Positions 16,451 through 24,530 of a DNA stretch of 52,242 nucleotides are shown here, piece by piece. Within the stretch, counting starts at the first letter, position 1, and each line of letters starts with the position of its first letter. The DNA is taken from contig NZ_MJUW02000024.1 in the NCBI RefSeq assembly GCF_001753675.2, forward strand, positions 1 through 52,242. The letters are read 5' to 3'. Source of the DNA: Candidatus Brocadia sapporoensis (GTDB lineage: Bacteria > Planctomycetota > Brocadiia > Brocadiales > Brocadiaceae). Made by a program: the position numbers and the translations under genes. The notes below the pieces were generated by a model. That model did not search any database and was not told the DNA's origin. It saw nothing but the letters and a program-made list of their open reading frames with translations.

Positions 16451-18931
16451 TCACAGACTGCTTTCTGCATTCGTCAACGCAGGTTCCTGGGTTTCAAGTA
16501 CCTCATCAAAAACCAGTTTGCCATCATGAACCCTAGCCTTTACATGCTTCTTTCCCTCAAATCTGCCCTGGAGAATCTCCTCAGAAAGCGGGTCCTCCAA
16601 ATAACTTTCAATTGCTCTTCGAAGCGGACGTGCACCAAAATTTTGATTGTATCCTTTTTCTATCAAGAAATCTAATACCTCATCCGTCAAGGTAACACTG
16701 ATATTGTAATTTTCCAGCCTCTTCCTAACGCCCTTTAATTCAATTTCTATGATCCGTTTCAAATCCTCTTTCGTCAGGGGTTTAAAAACGATAATATTGT
16801 CTACCCGGTTTATGAATTCCGGACGGAAATGTTTGTCGACTTCTTTCTTTAATTGCTCTTTCATCATTTCATAGGTGTGCTCGTCGGTCACTTTTTTGAA
16901 ACCCAAAGATGCCTGATTCTTAATTACATCGGCGCCAATATTTGACGTCATAATGATGACCACGTTGCGAAAATCTATGTGACGTCCGAAACTATCCGTC
17001 AGTTTTCCATCCTCCATAATTTGTAACAGCATATTGAATACGTCCGGATGGGCCTTCTCAATTTCATCCAGCAAAACAACGGCATAAGGTCGGCGGCGAA
17101 TCTTTTCCGTGAGTTGCCCTCCCTCATCATAGCCAACATAGCCTGGAGGCGCACCGATCAAACGTGAAATGTTATGTTTTTCCATGTATTCTGACATATC
17201 GATCTGGATGAGAGCCTCTTCTTCCCCAAATAAAAACTTCGCTAAAGATCTTGCAAGGTGAGTCTTGCCGACACCCGACGGTCCCACAAATATGAAAGAG
17301 GCAACAGGACGGTTTGGATTCTTCAACCCGGCGCGAGAGCGGCGTATAGCTTTCGCTACTGCCTTCGTCGCCTCCTCCTGGCTTATCACCATTTTATGGA
17401 GTTCTTCTTCCATCCGGAGCAACCGTTTGGCTTCCGCAGATTCTATACGCGTCATAGGAATTCCTGTCATTTTAGAAACAACTTCAGCAACGATTTCACT
17501 ATCCACCACACCCTCGACTTCGGCTCTTGTTTCCCGCCATTCTTTTTCAATGGTTTCCTTTTTCTTTTTTAGCTTATCGGCTTTATCCCGCAAACGGGCA
17601 GCCCTTTCAAAATCCTGGATTGCAACGGATTCATCTTTGTCCTTTTCCAGTTTATTAATTTCTTCCTCTATATGACGCAAATCGGGCGGCTGGGTCGTCG
17701 CCTTCAGTCGTACCCGTGCGCATGCTTCGTCGAGTACATCAATTGCCTTATCCGGAAGGTATCTTCCCGTGATATATCGAATGGACAACTCGGCTGCAGA
17801 CTCTAATGCGTCATCCATAATTTGAACCTTATGATGCGCTTCATAGCGATCACGAAGTCCTTTTAATATTTCAATAGTTTCTTCCTTTGTTGGGGGTTCA
17901 ACAACGATGGTTTGAAATCGTCTTTCTAAGGCACCATCTTTTTCAATATATTTTCTGTATTCATCCAGAGTGGTGGCGCCAACGCACTGTATTTCTCCCC
18001 GTGACAGCGCTGGTTTTAATACATTGGAAGCATCAATGGCGCCTTCTGCGCCACCTGCCCCAACCAAGGTATGGAGTTCATCAATAAAAAGGATGATGTT
18101 TTTTGCCCTTTTTACTTCTGACATTACAGCTTTAATCCGCTCTTCAAACTGTCCTCGGTACTTCGTGCCTGCAACCATCATGGCAAGGTCTAAGGCTACG
18201 ATCCGTCGATCACGCAATAGTTCAGGAATATTTCCCTGAACAACAGCCTGCGCAAGACCCTCAACGATGGCGGTCTTTCCGACGCCTGCTTCGCCCAACA
18301 ATACGGGATTATTTTTTGTCCTGCGGCACAGAACCTGGATCACCCGTTCAATCACATCCTGTCGGCCGATAACGGGATCGAGTTCGTGTTCGCGGGCTTG
18401 CTGGGTAAGGTCACGACCAAAAGAATCCAATGCAGGCGTTTTTGACTTCCCCTTCTTTTCTTCTTTTTCTTGGGTCATGCCACCCTGAACCGACTCAGAA
18501 CCCAAGAGACCAATAACCTCTTCCCGGACATCCTCGAGTTTTACTCCCAGATTAAGCAACACCTGCGCAGCGACACCTTCCTGCTCTCTCAACAACCCAA
18601 GCAATAAGTGCTCAGTTCCAATATAATTATGCCCCAATGCCCGCGCCTCTTCCATTGCATATTCCAGCACTTTTTTCACGCGTGGGGTAAAGGGTAGCTG
18701 TCCCACGGAAACCAGGTCAGACCCGCTTTGAACAATTTTTTCCACTTCCAAACGGATCTTTTTTAGCTCGATATCCAGATTTTGTAAAACATTAGCTGCA
18801 ACCCCGCTTCCTTCTTTCACCAGGCCTAACAAAATGTGCTCCGTTCCAATATATTCGTGATTAAACCGCCTGGCCTCTTCTCGTGCAAGCGCCATAACCT
18901 TTCTGGCGCGGTCAGTAAAACGATCAAACAT
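16451..18931 (-). CDS. clpC: ATP-dependent Clp protease ATP-binding subunit ClpC
   Basis: A AAA+ unfoldase that feeds substrates to ClpP. The 826 residues carry two Clp-N repeats (about 1-145), AAA+ domain 1 with Walker A GEAGVGKT at 213-220 and Walker B LFIDEL, and a middle/UVR-like coiled-coil region (FERAARLRDKADKLKKKK). AAA+ domain 2 follows with GPSGVGKT and VVLLDEIEKAHPD, then the Clp-C terminal domain. The M-domain identifies it as ClpC, the form that works with adaptors such as McsB, rather than ClpA. It lies 23 bp after mcsB. No clpP is in the window. Confidence 0.96.
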   Translation of the reverse strand: MFDRFTDRARKVMALAREEARRFNHEYIGTEHILLGLVKEGSGVAANVLQNLDIELKKIRLEVEKIVQSGSDLVSVGQLPFTPRVKKVLEYAMEEARALGHNYIGTEHLLLGLLREQEGVAAQVLLNLGVKLEDVREEVIGLLGSESVQGGMTQEKEEKKGKSKTPALDSFGRDLTQQAREHELDPVIGRQDVIERVIQVLCRRTKNNPVLLGEAGVGKTAIVEGLAQAVVQGNIPELLRDRRIVALDLAMMVAGTKYRGQFEERIKAVMSEVKRAKNIILFIDELHTLVGAGGAEGAIDASNVLKPALSRGEIQCVGATTLDEYRKYIEKDGALERRFQTIVVEPPTKEETIEILKGLRDRYEAHHKVQIMDDALESAAELSIRYITGRYLPDKAIDVLDEACARVRLKATTQPPDLRHIEEEINKLEKDKDESVAIQDFERAARLRDKADKLKKKKETIEKEWRETRAEVEGVVDSEIVAEVVSKMTGIPMTRIESAEAKRLLRMEEELHKMVISQEEATKAVAKAIRRSRAGLKNPNRPVASFIFVGPSGVGKTHLARSLAKFLFGEEEALIQIDMSEYMEKHNISRLIGAPPGYVGYDEGGQLTEKIRRRPYAVVLLDEIEKAHPDVFNMLLQIMEDGKLTDSFGRHIDFRNVVIIMTSNIGADVIKNQASLGFKKVTDEHTYEMMKEQLKKEVDKHFRPEFINRVDNIIVFKPLTKEDLKRIIEIELKGVRKRLENYNISVTLTDEVLDFLIEKGYNQNFGARPLRRAIESYLEDPLSEEILQGRFEGKKHVKARVHDGKLVFDEVLETQEPALTNAESSL

Positions 18932-18954
18932 AAATGCACCTATCCTTTCAAGCT

Positions 18955-20007
18955 TTATATCATTTCCAGGCGTTTTCTTACATATGCTGCGCGAATAACA
19001 TTTCTTTGTTGGGAAGTAAGCTCGCGCCCTTCTAACTTTTGTAAATGCCCCGGTAATGTGAGAATGAAAAGCTCATTTAAAGTTTTCATTTCAATATCGT
19101 TAATTATTCCCAGATTAACTCCCATGCGAACCTGCGACAATAGATGCATGATTTCTTCTGAAGAAATTATCCTCGCTACCTTAAGCATCCCGTATGACCG
19201 CCATATGCGATCCTCTAGTTGTTCGCGGCTCTCGGAAATCAAGGCTTTTCTTGCCATCCGTTCATAACTCGTAATCCTGGGAATTACCCCTTCGATAATT
19301 TCAATAATTTCCGTCTCGGACTTGCCGAGGGTAAACTGGTTTGATATCTGATATAAATCTCCGGAAACCTGAGTCCCCTCACCATATAAACCCCGCACGA
19401 TCAGACCAAGCTTCATAACCGCATTGAAGACTTTTTCGATATGATGCGTCATTCCTAACGCTGGTAAATGCATCATAACGGACGCCCTCATTCCTGTGCC
19501 AACATTAGTAGGACAGGCTGTCAAGTAACCAAAACGCGATGAATAGGCATAATTCAATCTTTTCTCTAATTTATTATCAACCTCGTCGATCGTCTTCCAT
19601 GCTTCTTTGAGTTCAAACCCTGAACGAATTACCTGTATTCGCAGATGATCTTCTTCGTTTACCATCAGACTAATAGTCTCTGATTTTCCAAAAGCCACAC
19701 CTCTTTCACCTTCTCCTCCGGCGTGTTCCCGGCTAATAAGATGACGTTCTACAAGAAAAAGCCTGTCTACAGGGTCAATGTCCGCAAGATTTATATACCG
19801 GAGATCCGACGTAATTTCAGCTTCCTTAATTTTATTCCTTACAATTTCTTCCAGCTCTCTTTTTTGTTTTACATTAGCCCTTGAAAGAAAAGGGAATCGC
19901 GCCACATTTCTCGCAAGACGAATTCGGCTGCTGATAACAATATCCGATTCAGCCCCTGTGCCTCTAAGCCATTCTCCGGTATTATCCGCCAGGTCGCTAA
20001 TCTTCAT
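18955..20007 (-). CDS. mcsB: protein-arginine kinase McsB
   Basis: Phosphorylates arginine residues to mark proteins for ClpC-ClpP. From ATG 20007 the protein has 350 residues and begins MKISDLADNTGEWLRG, matching the family start; the open frame could extend to 20028. Guanido-kinase-fold motifs are SSRIRLARNVARFPF, ISREHAGGEGERGVA, the NEEDHLRIQ segment with the catalytic glutamate, and the CPTNVGTGMRASV cysteine loop. It overlaps the end of mcsA, so the two are translationally coupled. The active-site motifs are intact, so it should be an active arginine kinase. Confidence 0.95.
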   Translation of the reverse strand: MKISDLADNTGEWLRGTGAESDIVISSRIRLARNVARFPFLSRANVKQKRELEEIVRNKIKEAEITSDLRYINLADIDPVDRLFLVERHLISREHAGGEGERGVAFGKSETISLMVNEEDHLRIQVIRSGFELKEAWKTIDEVDNKLEKRLNYAYSSRFGYLTACPTNVGTGMRASVMMHLPALGMTHHIEKVFNAVMKLGLIVRGLYGEGTQVSGDLYQISNQFTLGKSETEIIEIIEGVIPRITSYERMARKALISESREQLEDRIWRSYGMLKVARIISSEEIMHLLSQVRMGVNLGIINDIEMKTLNELFILTLPGHLQKLEGRELTSQQRNVIRAAYVRKRLEMI

Positions 20008-20494
20008 TGGTATCGCCTGAAAGTTCATAAATCCTATCCCGTAGCTCGGCAGCCTTTTCGTAATCTTCTTTTTCCACAGCTTTGTTCAGTTCATTTCGTA
20101 ACTGCATAAGCTCATTCTTTTTGATCAATTCTTTTCCGGCCATTGATGGCACTTTTCCCACATGCTGGGTGCTCCCGTGCATCTTTTCTAACAAGGGAAT
20201 CAATCCTTTTCTAAAAATCGTATAATCCATAGGGCAACCCAGTCGCCCGTGAGAGCGAAATTCTAAATAGGACAGTCCACATACCGGACAAACAATCTTG
20301 GACATTTCATTAATTTCTGGGGCAACCTGATTAATGAGACTTGTCAGAATTTCGGTAGGAGAAGGTATTTTGGCAAGCTGTTTGTTGATACCCTGTGCAC
20401 AGTCTTCGCAGAGATGCCGTTCTTTTTTTGCAGTGCCAACAATCTCTGTTAAATGCACCGTTGCGTGCTTTTTATTACAAGATTCACATTTCAT
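19997..20494 (-). CDS. mcsA: McsA, zinc-binding activator of McsB (UVR domain protein)
   Basis: A 165-residue adaptor that activates McsB and joins the Clp stress response. The N-terminal zinc sites are CESCNKKHATVH with CEDC, then CPVCG in the middle. A UVR domain (ELNKAVEKEDYEKAAELRDRI) ends the protein. Its end overlaps mcsB. A ctsR repressor gene normally lies next to mcsA in Firmicutes; here the gene in front is the HPS-RraA fusion, and I see no CtsR in the window. Confidence 0.93.
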   Translation of the reverse strand: MKCESCNKKHATVHLTEIVGTAKKERHLCEDCAQGINKQLAKIPSPTEILTSLINQVAPEINEMSKIVCPVCGLSYLEFRSHGRLGCPMDYTIFRKGLIPLLEKMHGSTQHVGKVPSMAGKELIKKNELMQLRNELNKAVEKEDYEKAAELRDRIYELSGDTNED

Positions 20495-20536
20495 TCTTTG
20501 TATATCCTGATTGAATCTTAAATGCTAGTTCTCAAT

Positions 20537-21826
20537 TTATTCTTTTTCCCATTTTAACACATCTATAACTTTTCCTAAAGAACTTTTTTCTGATGCAATC
20601 TCTTCCCGAATCCTATTTTCCTTTTCCAGACAGTCCATGCCATAATTAATCCAGACATCGGCTGACGACTGAGGAATTACCATTAATCCATCATCGTCGC
20701 CCAGAATCCAGTCTCCCGGATTGACTCGAATTCCTGATACATAAACTGGAATATTAATTTCTCCAAACCCTTTGGGTTCACCGGCGGTCGGCATTATCAT
20801 TTTTGTAAAGGCAGGAAATTTTAATTTTCTAATCTCTGCCACATCCCGCATTGCTCCCCAAACCACAACACCACTGATCTTTTTTTGCATTGCGCTATGG
20901 GTTGCCAATTCTCCCCATACTGCAGGGCCTACACCTCCCGCATCAACAACAATCACATCTCCTTCTTTTGCAACATCTATTGCTTCAACGGGTTTTGCCC
21001 AATCACCAGGATATGTCCGAACCGTAACAGCATTCCCGATGATTTTGATATTTTGGTAGAGCGGATATAATTCGGTAATACCTTTTGCGCGATGACTGCC
21101 ATCAGAAACGTTTGCCGTAGAAAGTTTCTCAAGGGCTTGACGTACTCCTTCATGCGTCGCCCTTTTAAAAAATGTTGTGGGAATCTTTTGGTTTTCCCGA
21201 ATGGAGCGCTTGATACTTTCTGCTGCAGCCTTTACATTCTCCGATTTGGTGATGTACCCGCCAACAATGATGATGCTTGCCCCGGCATTTACAGCGTCCA
21301 CCGCATTTTCAGAAGTTATACCACCTGCCACAGCAATAGGTATTCTTATTTTGTCGGAAATGCGGCGCAAGCTGTTGAACGGTGTTTTTCCATACATTTG
21401 ATCATCTATTGCAGCATGAACTCCAACATAGGTTGCTCCCCATTTCTCTATAGCAACAGCACGATCCTCAATGTTAAAATCATTTATACAATCCACGCAT
21501 ATTTTTATACCATAGTTTTTTCCTGCTTCGATACACTCCTTGATAGTTGAATCCGGGGCATCCGCCATAACAACGGCAATATCAGCACCTGCCTTGGCAG
21601 CCATTTCCATCTCTGCACGACCGGCGTCCATGGTTTTCATGTCAGCAATCAATGTCGTCCTGGGGAACAACTTTCGAAAATGACGTATTGCGTTCATTCC
21701 CTCGCTTTTGATGAGTGGCGTGCCAATCTCCAGCCAATCTGCCCCACCATCAAGCGATTCCCTGGCAACGTTGATTGCTCTGTGAAGGTCGACAAAATCA
21801 AGGGCTACCTGTAATATTATCGCCAT
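20537..21826 (-). CDS. 3-hexulose-6-phosphate synthase fused to RraA-like domain
   Basis: A 429-residue fusion. Residues 1-210 form an orotidine-decarboxylase-fold hexulose-phosphate synthase with LQVALDFVD, the DMKTMD (DxKxxD) active-site motif and a phosphate-binding GGIT/IIVGGYI region. It would condense formaldehyde with ribulose 5-phosphate or, in reverse, make ribulose 5-phosphate for pentose supply. Residues 225-429 are an RraA/4-hydroxy-4-methyl-2-oxoglutarate aldolase-like domain (NVSDGSHRAKGITELYPLY, VVVDAGG, VVVWGAMRDV). Such bifunctional proteins are known in archaea and some bacteria, and the role of the RraA half is unclear. It lies 29 bp after queD and 42 bp before mcsA. Confidence 0.9.
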   Translation of the reverse strand: MAIILQVALDFVDLHRAINVARESLDGGADWLEIGTPLIKSEGMNAIRHFRKLFPRTTLIADMKTMDAGRAEMEMAAKAGADIAVVMADAPDSTIKECIEAGKNYGIKICVDCINDFNIEDRAVAIEKWGATYVGVHAAIDDQMYGKTPFNSLRRISDKIRIPIAVAGGITSENAVDAVNAGASIIIVGGYITKSENVKAAAESIKRSIRENQKIPTTFFKRATHEGVRQALEKLSTANVSDGSHRAKGITELYPLYQNIKIIGNAVTVRTYPGDWAKPVEAIDVAKEGDVIVVDAGGVGPAVWGELATHSAMQKKISGVVVWGAMRDVAEIRKLKFPAFTKMIMPTAGEPKGFGEINIPVYVSGIRVNPGDWILGDDDGLMVIPQSSADVWINYGMDCLEKENRIREEIASEKSSLGKVIDVLKWEKE

Positions 21827-21855
21827 ACGTATATACTCAGATTATTAAAGAACTA

Positions 21856-22221
21856 CTACTCGAAATACGAAGCGCCACAACGGTCTGATTCCCAAGTCGT
21901 AACTTTTTCTACCTTTACTCCGTTTGGGAGACCATGCCGCAATTCTCCATACAGTATTTTAGATAGATTTTCGGTAGTGGGGTTTACCTCTGCAAAATCT
22001 GCGAGTTCATTTAAATAAACGTGATCAAACCTGTTCATGATTTCCCCAATAATCCTTTTTGCATCTCTAAAATCCATAACCATACCTGATTTATCTAGCT
22101 TTTCCGACCTCAATATAACCTGTACCTTCCAATTGTGACCATGAAGCCTTTCGCATTGGCCTTTATACTCCCGTAAATTATGCGCTGCAGCAAAATCGGT
22201 TTCAATTATAAGTTCGAACAT
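21856..22221 (-). CDS. queD: 6-carboxy-5,6,7,8-tetrahydropterin synthase QueD
   Basis: A 121-residue enzyme of the queuosine/7-deazapurine pathway that converts 7,8-dihydroneopterin triphosphate to 6-carboxytetrahydropterin. Zinc ligands are the His of DFAAAHNL and the two His of ERLHGHNW. The catalytic cysteine precedes in GQCERLHG, and the substrate-binding glutamate is in NPTTENLSK with the terminal WESDRCGASYFE. It is the first gene of the probable queD-HPS/RraA-mcsA-mcsB-clpC transcript. No queC or queE is in the window. Confidence 0.93.
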   Translation of the reverse strand: MFELIIETDFAAAHNLREYKGQCERLHGHNWKVQVILRSEKLDKSGMVMDFRDAKRIIGEIMNRFDHVYLNELADFAEVNPTTENLSKILYGELRHGLPNGVKVEKVTTWESDRCGASYFE

Positions 22222-22280
22222 GTATTAATAAGTTACAAAATGTCAGATTTCCGCGATTTTTCAGTTACTTTACAAAGAAG

Positions 22281-22299
22281 TGATAAGAAAATCTTATCA
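22281..22299. promoter_or_regulatory. perfect inverted repeat overlapping the queD -10 element (candidate operator)
   Basis: tgataaga - aaa - tcttatca is a perfect 8-bp-arm palindrome that covers the -10 hexamer of the promoter at 22291-22319. Its position suits a repressor site. It does not look like the CtsR heptanucleotide direct repeat, nor like a long CIRCE element. The function is inferred from position alone. Confidence 0.45.
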
Positions 22300-22319
22300 T
22301 TCACAAAAATAAAAGTCAA
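22291..22319 (-). promoter_or_regulatory. near-consensus promoter upstream of queD
   Basis: On the minus strand, TTGACT (22319-22314), a 17-bp spacer and TAAGAT (22296-22291) lie about 70 bp before the queD start. It would drive the five-gene queD-to-clpC run, which has short gaps or overlaps throughout and ends at the 16394-16430 terminator. Confidence 0.62.
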
Positions 22320-22396
22320 GGGATTTCTAATTGTTTATTTTGACTTAAACACTCGTTGCTACAAAACATAGGATAATTTAAAATCTATAAGATTCC

Positions 22397-24319
22397 CTAT
22401 TTCCTCTTAAATTGTTTTTGTAGTTCGTCCAAGGAGAAGAATAAGGTTGTAGGTCTCCCATGAGGGCAGTTATTAGTATATGCATGAATACTCTCTTTCA
22501 TTTTCAAAAGCTCTTCAATCTCCTGTGGTTCTAACCGTTGCCCTGCCTTAATAGCTCCTTTACACGCCATGATGCTTATTAATTTGTTTAAAATCGTGTC
22601 TTTTCCTTTTAGATAATTCTCATCACTTAACTCGGCCAGTAAGCTTTCTATAAATTCCTTACCAGATAAATGCCTCAGGATTTGAGGAAATGTACGAATC
22701 ACAATGGTACTCTGCCCGAATTCATCAATTTCGACTCCCAACTCTTCCAGATATTTCTTTATACTGACAATGGAAAAAAAATCCTTTAGACTCAACTCTA
22801 TCATTTCCGGTATCAACAAGCGCTGACTCAACGATTGGGATTCCCGCATATTTCTTTCTATTTCATGATACAAAATAATTTCGTGCAGCGCATGTTGGTC
22901 AATAATGTTGACTCCGGTGTCTGTTTCTTCGACAATAAAAGCATTGTGAATTTGAAAAAATATCTTTTTTTTATTGATTTCCTCTGCAAGAAATACATTT
23001 TCTTTCCAGTCCCTGGCGCCTGGCGTTTGAGCATAGGCTCCTTTTTGGGATCTTGTTGTATTGAAAAATTTTTCTGGATTTTCCTCTGTATGTTTTCCTG
23101 GAATGGCGGGGGCAATCTCCTCCTTGTTAGGGGGGATAAGCGTATCACGGTTACTTATGCTGGAGACGGATAGTGGAACATCTTCATTCCCCTTCATGTC
23201 TTTTGTTTCGCTCGTTCTCCCAAAAGAAAACTGTTCCCACAAAGATCCCCTAATAAAGTCAACATCCCCCGCTTTTGTTAATTCCTTTTCTGTTCTCTGC
23301 GAGAAAGATGTTGTGGCTGATGATTTCGGAGCAGATTTATTTAAGCCCTCTTTCAGTGCAGAAAGAACATAGTTATAGATTGTGGCAGTATTTCGGAAAC
23401 GCACCTCAGTCTTTGTCGGATGAACGTTCACATCCACCTCAGAGGGCGCTATCTGTAAAAATAAAAATACGATCGGATACCTCTTGTGCATTAATTTTCC
23501 GTGATAGGATTCGCTGATAGCGCGGAAAATAGCACTGTCCTTGATGTAGCGCCCGTTTAAAAAAATGAACTGCATTCGCGCATTCGCTTTGTCAAAAAAA
23601 GGTGGTGCAATATATCCTGAAAGAGTAAACAGTTCTTCCCGAAGAAATACCGGGATGAGATTGTTCCTCATCTCATCGCCAAAAAACGTTGCAATCCGTT
23701 CGGCAGTTTCCCGAACCGGAGGAAGGTTAAATACCGTCCTGGTATTATGCATAAGAGTGAAATGAATTGCTGGATAAGAAAGCGCAAACCTTGTAAGTAC
23801 TTCTGAAATATAAGCCATTTCCGTGGGTATTGTTCGTAAAAATTTCTTGCGAACAGGTACGTTAAAAAACAGATCCCGCACTTCAACTTGTGTTCCTTCC
23901 GGCGCACCACATTCCTTCATGCGCTCCAAAACTCCGCCGTCTATCGCTATTTCCGCTCCCTGTAGCGCCCATTTTGTTCTGGAGATAATGCTGGCACGCG
24001 AAACGGCTCCGATGCTGGGTAATGCCTCCCCCCTAAAACCAAGCGTATGGATTGCAAAGAGATCATCCGCATTGAGGAGTTTGCTGGTGGCGTGACTTTG
24101 AAATGTAAGAGAAAGATCCTCGGCATCCATCCCAACGCCATCGTCTGATATCCTGATCATTTTTCTTCCCCCATCCTCCAAATAGGTGTCGATCCTTGAT
24201 GCCATGGCATCGATTGAATTTTCAATCAATTCTTTTACGACAGCAGCCGGCCGGTCAATTACTTCTCCGGCGGCAATCTTGTTAATAACAGATGCGGGGA
24301 GAATCTTAATATGCGACAT
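22397..24319 (-). CDS. mutL: DNA mismatch repair protein MutL
   Basis: A GHKL ATPase that couples MutS recognition to strand incision. From ATG 24319 (AGGAAA upstream) the 640-residue protein starts MSHIKILPASVINKIAAGEV, the family start; the frame extends to 24391. N-terminal ATPase motifs are KELIENSIDA, SDDGVGM and TLGFRGEAL. The C-terminal domain holds the endonuclease-type motifs DQHALHE…, ACKGAIKAGQ and CPHGRPT, so this is an incising MutL used where no MutH is present. In the DQHAx2Ex4E motif the second glutamate position is histidine, with glutamate one residue later. The linker, about 330-470, is low-complexity. No mutS is adjacent. Confidence 0.95.
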   Translation of the reverse strand: MSHIKILPASVINKIAAGEVIDRPAAVVKELIENSIDAMASRIDTYLEDGGRKMIRISDDGVGMDAEDLSLTFQSHATSKLLNADDLFAIHTLGFRGEALPSIGAVSRASIISRTKWALQGAEIAIDGGVLERMKECGAPEGTQVEVRDLFFNVPVRKKFLRTIPTEMAYISEVLTRFALSYPAIHFTLMHNTRTVFNLPPVRETAERIATFFGDEMRNNLIPVFLREELFTLSGYIAPPFFDKANARMQFIFLNGRYIKDSAIFRAISESYHGKLMHKRYPIVFLFLQIAPSEVDVNVHPTKTEVRFRNTATIYNYVLSALKEGLNKSAPKSSATTSFSQRTEKELTKAGDVDFIRGSLWEQFSFGRTSETKDMKGNEDVPLSVSSISNRDTLIPPNKEEIAPAIPGKHTEENPEKFFNTTRSQKGAYAQTPGARDWKENVFLAEEINKKKIFFQIHNAFIVEETDTGVNIIDQHALHEIILYHEIERNMRESQSLSQRLLIPEMIELSLKDFFSIVSIKKYLEELGVEIDEFGQSTIVIRTFPQILRHLSGKEFIESLLAELSDENYLKGKDTILNKLISIMACKGAIKAGQRLEPQEIEELLKMKESIHAYTNNCPHGRPTTLFFSLDELQKQFKRK

Positions 24320-24530
24320 GGTACATTTTCCTGAAAAGTAATTATCTTTTGTTGAACCCCATCCCAGTATGCTAAAAAACGCAAACAGCACAATATTCGT
24401 GAAAACATGCCGTTCGCATATTTATAGTTTATACCCAAAGTAATATGCATTCTAATAATACCACTTAATATGTGTAAATCATAATAAATTTAGATATGGT
24501 ATTGGGTTGTTTCACTTGCAAAATATAAAA

